A stretch of 37,937 nucleotides of DNA, taken from the NCBI GenBank assembly GCA_011065165.1, contig JAAKFF010000005.1, forward strand, positions 1-37,937. The letters run 5' to 3'. Under the pieces are notes generated by a model. It was not told the origin of the DNA, did not search any database, and was given only the letters and a program-made list of their open reading frames with translations. The translations under genes and the position numbers were made by a program. Shown here piece by piece: positions 31,112 through 37,937 of this stretch (position 1 is its first letter; every line of letters begins with the position of its first letter). The DNA is from Chlamydiota bacterium (lineage in GTDB: Bacteria; Chlamydiota; Chlamydiia; Chlamydiales; Simkaniaceae).

Positions 31112-31374
31112 ATAAATTCGAAATCATAGTCTTGAGCGTTCCTTATAGAGAAGAGTTGGTCGCGCATATTTATTATAACAACCTCCAATGGGCTGAGATA
31201 TCTCATGAAGAGAAGGAATTAATTGTGGAATTTTACTGTTACCCAAATAAAGAGTCATGGGAATTTCCTCTTGAGGAAGCACTTTCAGTTTTAGAAAAAG
31301 CAAAGCAAAGGATGATAGCGTTAGGTCCAAAGAACCCCATTCCGATAGATGAAAGATATAAAGATAACACGTAG
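31108..31374 (+). CDS. Immunity protein for the polymorphic toxin
   Basis: The 88-residue acidic protein (YREELVAHIYYNNLQWAEIS, LIVEFYCYPNKESWEFPLEE, then ALSVLEKAKQRMI) has the size and the pattern of small immunity proteins found after this toxin type. Its start overlaps the toxin stop as ATGA, guaranteeing co-expression and translational coupling, as expected for a protein that must neutralise the toxin in the producing cell. No signal peptide, so it acts in the cytosol. It shares a C-terminal LEEAL-x-x-L-x-KAK pattern with the protein encoded at 31617-31877. Confidence 0.72.
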   Translation: MNKFEIIVLSVPYREELVAHIYYNNLQWAEISHEEKELIVEFYCYPNKESWEFPLEEALSVLEKAKQRMIALGPKNPIPIDERYKDNT

Positions 31375-31394
31375 GTTTTCGAAGAACATTCGTA

Positions 31395-31406
31395 CACTGT
31401 ACAGTG
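31395..31406. other. 12-bp perfect palindrome before the orphan module
   Basis: CACTGTACAGTG lies in the 56-bp gap between the immunity gene and the orphan toxin-tail gene. It could be an operator or a scar of module insertion, but a single palindrome of this length may occur by chance. Confidence 0.3.
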
Positions 31407-31430
31407 GTGCGGTAATCAAAGGTTTGTATT

Positions 31431-31877
31431 ATGCCTAATTTGACTCCGGAGGAGATGAATGCTCAAGGGCAGAAAATTTTAGAGGAGATTTTAAATGATC
31501 CCGATAAGAAGATATACAGAATGTCAAATGGTAGCATTAAAATTTTTATTGAAGATGGAAGAGGAGCACATTTTAAAGATAATGATACCTTTTTAGGATT
31601 TATTGAAAGAGTCAGTATGAGTCAGAGCTTTACAATTGAACTATCTAGTAATGTAGATTTTGAAGGAATGGTCGTTTATATTAGTTCTGGCGAGCAAGAG
31701 TTTTTTTTACTTAATTATGATAAGGGAGTAGAGAATATAGAAATTGAACCACTTCCACATACAATAACCGAGAAAAAGCAGATCTTTCAATTAGAAGAAT
31801 TACTGGATGCACTAATAAAGGCGAAAGAAATTTTAATAAAATGCGCTGAGGAAGATAAGACTAGAGAGAGGTATTAG
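31431..31877 (+). CDS. Orphan toxin-tail fragment joined in frame to a second immunity protein
   Basis: Residues 1-62 (MPNLTPEEMNAQGQKILEEI, LNDPDKKIY, then DGRGAHFKDNDTFLGFIE) match the last ~58 residues of the toxin at 29513-31111, but the LTxAGRALxKHGxR half is missing. Residues 63-148, from an internal ATG at 31617 with GAAAGAG upstream, look like an immunity protein paralogous to the 88-residue one (LEELLDALIKAKEIL near the end). The toxin part has lost its stop, so it reads straight into the immunity part. It may be made as one fusion or as a separate 86-residue immunity protein from 31617. Orphan toxin/immunity modules of this kind are typical of polymorphic toxin loci and feed toxin-tip exchange by recombination. 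Codons are A/T-rich compared with neighbouring core genes. Confidence 0.72.
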   Translation: MPNLTPEEMNAQGQKILEEILNDPDKKIYRMSNGSIKIFIEDGRGAHFKDNDTFLGFIERVSMSQSFTIELSSNVDFEGMVVYISSGEQEFFLLNYDKGVENIEIEPLPHTITEKKQIFQLEELLDALIKAKEILIKCAEEDKTRERY

Positions 31878-31884
31878 CTCTTCT

Positions 31885-33429
31885 TCAAAGTAAGTTGGGA
31901 AGGTCGTCTGGGTTTGGGAAGAGCGTTCTGAGTGCGTGGTTAAGCCCCTTTAGGCAGTGGGGGGCATGGTTGCGCTGCGTTGTGAGTTGCTGAGCCTCTT
32001 TGAGGTGTTTCCACGCTTCTAGGTAGTGAAAACGATTGATGCAGAGAGTAGTCAGGTAGTACTCTACAACGGGGCTGGTGGGATCGAGGGTGTGATAGCG
32101 ACTTAGAGTCTCATAGGCCTCCTGTCCCCGCCCAAGCTGCAGATAGGTGATCGCAAGTTGGAGGATACCATCTCGGAAGTTGGGGTATTTTTTAAGGACA
32201 GCTCGGAGCTCCTCCTGTTTGTCTAAGATCGACTGCCGACTCTCATCGACATGGGAAAAAACGGCTTTAATCCCTTCAGCATTCACTTTGCCATCGAGAA
32301 AATCTGCTGGAGTCACCTCTATGGCGACGGCGTGGTCGAAGGGACTATCTCGGATCTCTTGCAAAAGTTTTTTCCCCTCTTTTGTGCGTCCGACAAAGAG
32401 GTAGTTATATCCCAGCAGCATTTTTAGAAGGGGATCGTCAGGCAGGTACGGCAGCGCTTGCTCATAGAGCTCTATGGTGGTCTCATGCTCCCCTTTTTGC
32501 CAGAAGACGGAAGCTTGGTTGATGAAGGCAAGACCGATCACCTCTTTCATTGTGCGCCTTTGCAAATTGCGCGTATTGATCCCTAAATAGACCTTATCAG
32601 GAAGGTGAACACCTCGCGCTGTCGTCTCGATATTGAGGATAGACTCTCCTGAGTTGTAGCGAATAAAAATATGTCCGGGAGGTGTGATGATCTCGAGTGG
32701 CAGATCGAGGCGTTGCGCAATTGAAAGGTAGAGAATGGAGACTCCTAAACAGACACCCAGTCGGCTATCAAGGACAGAAGGAAGAAAGGTATAGATGTCG
32801 ATATCCTTGGCCCAGAGTGAGTGGGGGGGAAAGCGAAACCGTTTTTCATGAAAGATAAAGTGGTTGATCGCCCGAATCTTCTCATCATGAGAGGCGCCAA
32901 CGGGGAGTCGCGCTAAGATCTGCAGTGAGATCAGATCTAGGGTCGCTTCATACTGACGTACTTTGAGCGGCTCCTCTTTGAATTGATAGAGCAGTAGGGC
33001 GCGTGCTAGATCGATCTCCTCTGAGGGCATTGCGATGAGACGCTCCTTCTCCCAGAGAGGGTAGCCTCTGAGCCTGCGATTCCCTAGGTGGTCAGAGAGC
33101 GCTTCAATCATGGCGAGCTGATCATCATCGAGATGGATATCGGTTTCGAAGGGCTGCTTATTGACAAGAGCGATGATCGAATCGATCTCCATTGCGGGGA
33201 GGACAACCTCTCCCTCGAAATGTTTGATCTCCTTCCGATGGCGGTGCATCAGCTCCCACCCTGCGGCGAGGGCGCGCTCTCCCTGGGGAGTATTGGGATA
33301 GAGATGGTAGAAGGCGAAGAGCTGCGAAATCGACTGGGGATCGAGGCTGTTATAGAGCGTCGTTAATCTGCCTTCAGCAGAGAATAAAAGTAGAGGTAAA
33401 AAGAGAAGCAGGAGAGCTTTTTTAACCAT
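31885..33429 (-). CDS. Secreted transglutaminase-like (SirB1-type) protein with TPR repeats
   Basis: The product is 514 residues with a signal peptide (KALLLLFLPLLLFSAEG). A SirB1/transglutaminase-like core follows: IRAINHFIFHEKRF, then SRLGVCLGVSILYLSIAQRL (candidate catalytic Cys), PPGHIFIRY (His) and the following ESILNIETT segment. From ~300 there are TPR-like repeats (SVFWQKGEHETTIELYEQAL, ILQLAITYLQLGRGQEAYE). Such proteins may bind or process peptides in the periplasm; activity is not established. ATG 33429 and a GTG at 33435 are both possible starts. It lies 7 bases from the malQ stop, in the same orientation, so it is probably in the malQ transcript. Confidence 0.8.
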   Translation of the reverse strand: MVKKALLLLFLPLLLFSAEGRLTTLYNSLDPQSISQLFAFYHLYPNTPQGERALAAGWELMHRHRKEIKHFEGEVVLPAMEIDSIIALVNKQPFETDIHLDDDQLAMIEALSDHLGNRRLRGYPLWEKERLIAMPSEEIDLARALLLYQFKEEPLKVRQYEATLDLISLQILARLPVGASHDEKIRAINHFIFHEKRFRFPPHSLWAKDIDIYTFLPSVLDSRLGVCLGVSILYLSIAQRLDLPLEIITPPGHIFIRYNSGESILNIETTARGVHLPDKVYLGINTRNLQRRTMKEVIGLAFINQASVFWQKGEHETTIELYEQALPYLPDDPLLKMLLGYNYLFVGRTKEGKKLLQEIRDSPFDHAVAIEVTPADFLDGKVNAEGIKAVFSHVDESRQSILDKQEELRAVLKKYPNFRDGILQLAITYLQLGRGQEAYETLSRYHTLDPTSPVVEYYLTTLCINRFHYLEAWKHLKEAQQLTTQRNHAPHCLKGLNHALRTLFPNPDDLPNLL

Positions 33430-33436
33430 AATCACA

Positions 33437-34978
33437 TCATACGTCTCGAAGGAGTTTTTCGAACAGAGTCTTGAGTTTTTCGTTTTTTAGCAGGATCTCT
33501 AAGGGCTCTTTATAGCGGTAGCTCCAATTGGCCTCTGACTCTGAGCCGGGGAAGTTGATGCGCTCATCATCGGGGTTTTCCCAGGTGAGCTCGGGAACGA
33601 GTGCTAGATATTCCTGGAGGAGATTGACGTGGAACAAGCTTCCTGAGTGGTGGCTATCCCAGAGGATTTCAAACTGCTGCTCGGGGGTGAGTGTTGGGGA
33701 GTAGCTCCACTTCTTAAAGGCGGCGTATGCAGCAGCTTCATCAGGAAAATTTTTCCACCAGAGCCAGACCGTCTCCATGTCGTGAGTGGAGACCGAAGAG
33801 ATGCTGATCGGGGTATACTCTTCAAAAGGGATAAAAGATCGATCTGTTTTCCACCGGCGGTAGCGGCGAAAAATTTTGGTTCCGGGAATGCCATACTCAC
33901 TCATGCACTTGTGGACAAAGGGGGGAGGATCGCCGAGATCTTCGCCTATGGGAAGCATAGTGCTGAAGCTGATAAGACTTTTGAGAAGCGTGCGCCCCTG
34001 CGCTTCCATCAACGCCGGTTCGCTCGGGATAAAACGCCCCCTTTCGGGCGCATCTCCAGGGGGAATGGCCCAGATACGAAAAAATCCTAAAATATGATCG
34101 ATCCGATAGATATGGAAGTAGTTTGAGCACTGCTTAATACGCCTTCGCCACCACTCGAAGTGATCCTCTTCCATCGCTCTCCAGTTATAGAGGGGAAATT
34201 TCCAGAGCTGTCCCTTAGGGTCGAATGCATTGGGGGGGCTTCCTGCCATTAGAGAGAGATCGAAAAATTCTGGATGTGCCCAGACATCGGCGCTATCCGG
34301 ACTCACTAAAATTGGGATATCCCCCTTTAGAAAAACCCCCCTTTTTTCGGCGTGAGCCTTGACACTTTTCAATTGCGTAGCAGAGAGATATTGCAGTAGG
34401 AAGTGAAACTCGATCTCTTTTGCATGGGTTAGAGAGAGCTTCTGCCTCGCGGATTTTGAGAGGTTTTTTATCGGCGTTTCAATAAAGAGGGCGTAGTCGA
34501 GAAGCCACTCATTAGACGTGATAAACGCTTGGTACTCTGGCTCTTCAACTAGGGCAGCGCCGCTCCTCTCCACATAGCGATGCAGCCACTTCAATTTTTC
34601 GGTGCGAACTTGTGGATAGAGCAAGGTTTTTGTCTCATTGAATCTCCTTAAGCTCTTAAGCTCCTCCTCCAGATCTGTTGGAAGATGAGGGAGAGCATGC
34701 AGACTCAAGTAGATAGGATGAAGGGCTGTAGACGAGATGGCGTTGTATGGGCTAGGATCGTTCCCTGAATCGTTTAAGGGAAGGAGTTGCAGGAGATCGA
34801 GCTTTAGAGAGGCGCAATAGTCGATGAGAGGGATGAGATCTAGAAACTCTCCATTGCCACAACTATTTTCTGTCCTAATCGAAGCGAGAGGTATATTGAT
34901 GCCATGGTGGTGGTGGGTGCCAACTCTCTTCCACGCCTCACCGGTAAGAGTATCTTCAAGCCTATACTCTAGAGCCAC
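33437..34978 (-). CDS. malQ: 4-alpha-glucanotransferase (amylomaltase)
   Basis: The ~513-residue GH77 enzyme transfers alpha-1,4-glucan segments during glycogen turnover, with glgA elsewhere in the window. Family blocks are clear: HHHHGINIPLASIRTENSCG, LLQLLPLNDSGNDPSPYNAI, GDIPILVSPDSADVWAHPEF, YRIDHILGFFRIWAIP (nucleophile Asp), IGEDLGDPPPF (acid/base Glu region) and SVSTHDMETVWLWW. The start is uncertain because no ATG occurs near the expected N-terminus. GTG 34978 has GGAG 8 bases upstream and fits best; TTG 34984 is too close to that Shine-Dalgarno. Both the Shine-Dalgarno and the start lie inside one arm of a 20-bp inverted repeat. As in Chlamydia, it sits next to a type III chaperone gene. 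Confidence 0.93.
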   Translation of the reverse strand: MALEYRLEDTLTGEAWKRVGTHHHHGINIPLASIRTENSCGNGEFLDLIPLIDYCASLKLDLLQLLPLNDSGNDPSPYNAISSTALHPIYLSLHALPHLPTDLEEELKSLRRFNETKTLLYPQVRTEKLKWLHRYVERSGAALVEEPEYQAFITSNEWLLDYALFIETPIKNLSKSARQKLSLTHAKEIEFHFLLQYLSATQLKSVKAHAEKRGVFLKGDIPILVSPDSADVWAHPEFFDLSLMAGSPPNAFDPKGQLWKFPLYNWRAMEEDHFEWWRRRIKQCSNYFHIYRIDHILGFFRIWAIPPGDAPERGRFIPSEPALMEAQGRTLLKSLISFSTMLPIGEDLGDPPPFVHKCMSEYGIPGTKIFRRYRRWKTDRSFIPFEEYTPISISSVSTHDMETVWLWWKNFPDEAAAYAAFKKWSYSPTLTPEQQFEILWDSHHSGSLFHVNLLQEYLALVPELTWENPDDERINFPGSESEANWSYRYKEPLEILLKNEKLKTLFEKLLRDV

Positions 34979-35068
34979 TTGCAAAACTCCAGATCCGTTG
35001 ATTTTTGAAGATGTGTCGACAATTTGGCTCTTTTACAAGCAACCATCGGGAGTTTTGTAAGTGGCTCT
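34971..35068 (-). promoter_or_regulatory. 20-bp inverted repeat sequestering the malQ ribosome-binding site
   Basis: On the leftward strand the upstream arm 35068-35049 (AGAGCCACTTACAAAACTCC) is complementary to the downstream arm 34990-34971 at 19 of 20 bases, leaving a 58-base loop. The downstream arm contains the GGAG Shine-Dalgarno and the GTG start of malQ. In an mRNA from the chaperone operon the hairpin would hide the initiation site. The upstream arm begins 6 bases after the chaperone stop. It has no T-run, so it is not a classical terminator. Confidence 0.7.
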
Positions 35069-35074
35069 TTAGAT

Positions 35075-35509
35075 TCATAGAAGTTTATTCTCGTGGGTAT
35101 GGTACTTGGCGGGAGAGGGAGTGCCCCTTTCGAGTGCAGCGCGCCACTCTTCTGACTCCTCGACGAAGAGATCCAAATGGTCAGATAGCTTCTCTCCTGA
35201 GAGGTTAGAGGTGGGAATGTATTGGTGGAGGATCAAGAAGTTGGTCTTCTCAAGATAGGCGAAGGAGCCAAACGGGTGGTATGTGCTATTCACTTTCATC
35301 GCATCTCTGAGTACATTTTCGCGGAATTTTCCAGGAGGAATCTCTGAGATAAAAGCGGCGATAAGGAGCTGCTCACCCTCTGCATCCATCTCGATCTGCA
35401 TCTCGAGTTTCTCATCGAGGAGGAGCTTGCATGCATTATTCTTATCGATATGCAGAGGTAACTTAATTAGCTCCCCTAAATCCCAAAGTAGCTCTTGAAA
35501 ACGATCCAT
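35075..35509 (-). CDS. Type III secretion chaperone, CesT/SycE family (Scc1-like)
   Basis: The 144-residue acidic protein has the class I chaperone pattern: FQELLWDLGELIKLPLHIDK (helix 1 and first strand), QIEMDAEGEQLLIAAFISEI, KFRENVLRDAMKVN, and the C-terminal LSDHLDLFVEESEEWRAAL helix. In Chlamydia the gene between malQ and copN (CT088, scc1/sycE) encodes a chaperone that, with Scc4, escorts the gatekeeper CopN. The same order here supports that role. It ends 14 bases after sctW, so it belongs to the same transcript. It would act in the cytosol. Confidence 0.85.
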   Translation of the reverse strand: MDRFQELLWDLGELIKLPLHIDKNNACKLLLDEKLEMQIEMDAEGEQLLIAAFISEIPPGKFRENVLRDAMKVNSTYHPFGSFAYLEKTNFLILHQYIPTSNLSGEKLSDHLDLFVEESEEWRAALERGTPSPAKYHTHENKLL

Positions 35510-35523
35510 ATCACACTCTCTTC

Positions 35524-36744
35524 TTACTCGATGGTATCTTTTGGTTGGCGTGGGGGGGGAGATGCCTCATCCTCGTCCTGGTAGTCTATCTCATCTTCGA
35601 GATCGCTCAACGTCTCCATGAGCGCTAGGAGGACCTCTTGGCGGTGTCGCTCTGACTTAAAGAGCTTTGGTGAGATGTTCCGCATCGCATCGCGGTACTG
35701 CGAAAAAATAATGATCTGCGCTGCAAGCTCTTCTGCAATCCCCAAGATAAAAGCGAGCTTTAGAATTTTGTCCGGTGTAGGGTAGCGCTCCTGGAGAAGG
35801 GACATAAGCAGTCGGGCGAGCACATCGAAATTAAGGCGGCTAGGGATCGCTAGATCGAAACGGTTAAATTGCCCTTTGATCATCTTCATACGGCTATAGA
35901 AGAAGCGGAAGAGTCCTAAGATCGCCTGCATCGTGCGCGCTTGTCCAAAGAGACGCTGCAGCTCAGCTCTCGTGATCGAAGGCCCCTTTGCTTTCATATC
36001 GCTTCCTAGAGAGTGCATGATGAAGTCGATAATGTTCTTCATGTCGGAGAACTTGAACTTTTTGGTGAGCTCCTCGAATAGCTTGTGTGGTTCTCGTGGA
36101 TTCCCTGTAATCTCTCGATATAGGTCGCGGAGGCCCGTTGCGCTTCCCAACCCCTGCTTTGAGAACGCTTGTGATTGAGCTAAAATGTTGCGTCCAGCAC
36201 GAATGTCCTTACCGAACTTTGCATTGAAATCCTGCTTCGCTTTGATAAATTTACGTTTAAGTGCTTCTTTCGTCTGGGAGACATCGATCAGGAAGTCGAT
36301 CGCTTCGTCAGCTAAAGACTTGTCGGTATAGATCTTCTGCAGCTTCTCGAGGATCTGCTCATGGTCATCTCCCGGCTTTATCTGCTGCTGAAGCATCATG
36401 AGCGTCTTCTTCTGGAGCTCAGGATTGCGCTGGAAGTACTCCTCTGCGATCTGCTCAGCAGGTCCCGTCTCACCCGCCTCAGCCCCTTTTTGCACTTCCG
36501 ATTTTGCACTGGGCTTCCCTTGAGGGCGACTTGAGGCTTTCTCTTTGAGCGGTTGGAACTTTTTGTGCATATCTCTAGGATTGAAGATCATCATCTCTGA
36601 AGATTGCTCTAGGCGCGCTTCGCTTCCAACTTGACGTGCATCCATTCGAGCAACACGCTGTTGTGACTGAGCCTTTTGCGACTCTTGAATACGCGTATCT
36701 TGCGAGACCTTATCTACACCAGATATCTCTTCGTCACCAGCCAT
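35524..36744 (-). CDS. sctW: Type III secretion gatekeeper SctW (CopN/YopN family)
   Basis: The 406-residue protein matches the SctW layout. A disordered Gln/Ser-rich N-terminus of about 100 residues holds secretion and chaperone-binding signals (DTRIQESQKAQSQQRVARMD). Helical bundles follow: EEYFQRNPELQKKTLMMLQQ, ALKRKFIKAKQDFNAKFG, then the FKFSDMKNIIDFIMHSLGSD and FYSRMKMIKGQFNRFDLAI segments. Gatekeepers plug the export apparatus and order translocator before effector secretion; chlamydial CopN also binds tubulin when secreted. It sits between sctV and the chaperone gene, the usual chlamydial order. An acidic tail (DLEDEIDYQDEDEA) follows the helical part. Confidence 0.9.
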   Translation of the reverse strand: MAGDEEISGVDKVSQDTRIQESQKAQSQQRVARMDARQVGSEARLEQSSEMMIFNPRDMHKKFQPLKEKASSRPQGKPSAKSEVQKGAEAGETGPAEQIAEEYFQRNPELQKKTLMMLQQQIKPGDDHEQILEKLQKIYTDKSLADEAIDFLIDVSQTKEALKRKFIKAKQDFNAKFGKDIRAGRNILAQSQAFSKQGLGSATGLRDLYREITGNPREPHKLFEELTKKFKFSDMKNIIDFIMHSLGSDMKAKGPSITRAELQRLFGQARTMQAILGLFRFFYSRMKMIKGQFNRFDLAIPSRLNFDVLARLLMSLLQERYPTPDKILKLAFILGIAEELAAQIIIFSQYRDAMRNISPKLFKSERHRQEVLLALMETLSDLEDEIDYQDEDEASPPPRQPKDTIE

Positions 36745-36839
36745 GAATTCTCCTCATCTTCTCATACGATCGTATCTCCTCACCATATCAGGTTAAAGTG
36801 GCTGGTGTCAAAGAGACAAAAAACTTTTGCGACTCAGCA

Positions 36840-37937
36840 CTATGAGAGCTGGATTCTACCCAGTGGCTGGATGCGGATTTCAGGAACGATCTCCTGGTAG
36901 GAGACGACAGCGAGGTCGGGAAATTCTCCCTCAATGAGCTTGCGTACGAAGCGGCGGACATCGATCGCTGTGAGCATCACCGGTGGCTGCCCTCCGGGAG
37001 GAGTAGGCACGATGACAGCGCGCATCGCATGGAGGATGAGCTGGACAGAGTCGGGATCGAGCGCTAAGTATGAACCTGCAGAGGTCTGCTTGATCGCTCC
37101 GCGCACCATATCTTCGATTTCTGGATCGAGCAGATAGACCGAGAGAACAGTCTGCCCCATCGAGTACTTGTAGCTGATATAGCGTTTTAGCGATGAGCGG
37201 ATATATTCGGTGAGCAGAATGGTATCTTTCTCTGTCTGAGCCCATTCACTGAGCGATTCCAAAATTGTGCGGAGATCTTTGACAGAGACCTGCTCTTGCA
37301 CGAGACGTTTGAAGATCTCGGTAAGTTTTTGCAGCGGAACCAGACGAGTCACCTCCTTCACCAGATCGGGGAAAGATTTCTCCACAAACTCCAAAATTCC
37401 CCGCACCTCTTGGATACCGATGAAATCGGCCGCATACTGCTTATAAAATTGCGAGAGATGCAAGATCATCACATCGAGGGGTTGCCAAAATTTAATGCCC
37501 GCTTTCTTTAAAACTTCCAGATAGTGGTTCTCCACCCAGAGGGCTGCCTGTCCGATCGCATTCTTAGAGGTTGTGAAGGGGAGGTTATAGCGGCTGAGTG
37601 TCTCTTCCGACTCGTTTGTTAGAACCGAATTAGGAATGATGCGACCGCGCACGATCGGCACCTCATTGAGGGAGATAGAGTATTCATCGGGCTCTAGAGT
37701 AGGGGAGTCAGTACGGACATGCACACCAGGGAAACGCACTCCTAAATCTTGGTATAGGGCGTGGCGCATTTTTGGGATCATCTCCTCAACAAAACTTGTA
37801 GCGCCCTTCTCCTTGCGGATGAGCGAGGCGAGGGTCTTCCCCGTCTCTAAAATCACAGGCAGGGTGAGAGCATAACCATCCAACCCCCCGCGGACGACGG
37901 TATGCCCTTCCACATCCGTCTCCATTGTTGCGGGACC
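36840..37937 (-). CDS. sctV: Type III secretion export gate SctV (LcrD/CdsV), C-terminal part (partial)
   Basis: The frame is open to the right edge of the window, so the gene continues beyond it; only the cytoplasmic C-terminal domain (~365 residues) is visible and the membrane part is missing. The region contains family blocks: RHALYQDLGVRFPGVHVRTD, SISLNEVPIVRGRIIPNS, KNAIGQAALWVENHYLEVLK, ILHLSQFYKQYAADFIGIQE, and VMLTAIDVRRFVRKLIEGEF. This domain forms the nonameric ring that receives chaperone-effector complexes and the gatekeeper. It lies 95 bases upstream of sctW in the same direction. Confidence 0.93.
   Translation of the reverse strand, partial: GPATMETDVEGHTVVRGGLDGYALTLPVILETGKTLASLIRKEKGATSFVEEMIPKMRHALYQDLGVRFPGVHVRTDSPTLEPDEYSISLNEVPIVRGRIIPNSVLTNESEETLSRYNLPFTTSKNAIGQAALWVENHYLEVLKKAGIKFWQPLDVMILHLSQFYKQYAADFIGIQEVRGILEFVEKSFPDLVKEVTRLVPLQKLTEIFKRLVQEQVSVKDLRTILESLSEWAQTEKDTILLTEYIRSSLKRYISYKYSMGQTVLSVYLLDPEIEDMVRGAIKQTSAGSYLALDPDSVQLILHAMRAVIVPTPPGGQPPVMLTAIDVRRFVRKLIEGEFPDLAVVSYQEIVPEIRIQPLGRIQLS

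Noticed and set aside
31395-31406. Palindrome CACTGTACAGTG as a recombination site
   Set aside because: A single 12-bp palindrome with no second copy in the window does not support a recombination site; listed only as a weak feature.
34982-34984. TTG as malQ start
   Set aside because: The GGAG Shine-Dalgarno is only 2 bases away; the GTG six bases on has the right spacing.
1-37937. CRISPR array, rRNA operon, integrase, transposase or prophage
   Set aside because: No regularly spaced repeats, rRNA sequence, DDE or tyrosine/serine recombinase motifs, or phage structural genes were seen on either strand.

Overview
The window comes from a member of the Chlamydiae, most likely one of the amoeba- or arthropod-associated 'environmental' families rather than Chlamydia itself. 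Three things support this. GlyQ and GlyS are fused into one polypeptide. The gene runs glyQS / pgsA / glgA / rplY / pth / rpsF / rpsR / rplI / ispE and rpmB / malQ / type III chaperone / sctW / sctV match, from memory, Chlamydia trachomatis blocks around CT796-CT804 and CT084-CT090. An LPS-heptose pathway (hldD-hldE), glycogen synthase and a SET-domain protein are also present. The core genes look G/C-richer than is usual for Chlamydia. No genus is assigned.

Layout. 1-2110: end of a methyltransferase gene, then a leftward defence-type islet (AbiEi, an AbiEii toxin gene interrupted by an in-frame TGA, and a HigA-like antitoxin without a HigB). 2114-6856: glyQS (leftward), then rlmN and pgsA (rightward). 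6857-8827: two genes with near-copied promoters and near-copied 3' ends, a membrane protein with an F-box-like C-terminus and a GyrI-like protein. 8796-14611: glgA (leftward), then tRNA-Gln, prs, rplY, pth, rpsF, rpsR, rplI and ispE, mostly overlapping or closely spaced. 14612-15031: relic of a GxxExxY gene in an inverted-repeat element. 15032-17352: hldD-hldE, the latter lacking its HxGH motif. 17416-19581: a membrane-anchored protein-kinase-like gene of two-part composition. 19754-24747: small protein, M20 dipeptidase, coiled-coil membrane protein, a 165-bp palindrome, map, SET protein and an unknown gene. 24856-27480: truA, marC, PLD-family protein, rpmB. 27594-29445: sthA-like oxidoreductase and a small membrane protein. 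29513-31877: a secreted polymorphic toxin, its immunity gene and an orphan toxin-tail/immunity module. 31885-37937: transglutaminase-TPR protein, malQ, type III chaperone, gatekeeper SctW and the C-terminal part of SctV (partial).

The most promising material for something new is the polymorphic toxin cluster at 29513-31877: signal peptide, a basic/hydrophobic pre-toxin segment, a C-terminal toxin domain, an overlapping immunity gene and a second immunity gene preceded in frame by a toxin remnant. Next are a 20-bp inverted repeat that would sequester the ribosome-binding site and start of malQ, the F-box-like gene inserted between duplicated promoter and terminator segments, the chimeric kinase, and the nonsense codon in AbiEii. 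No CRISPR array, rRNA, integrase or complete insertion sequence was seen.
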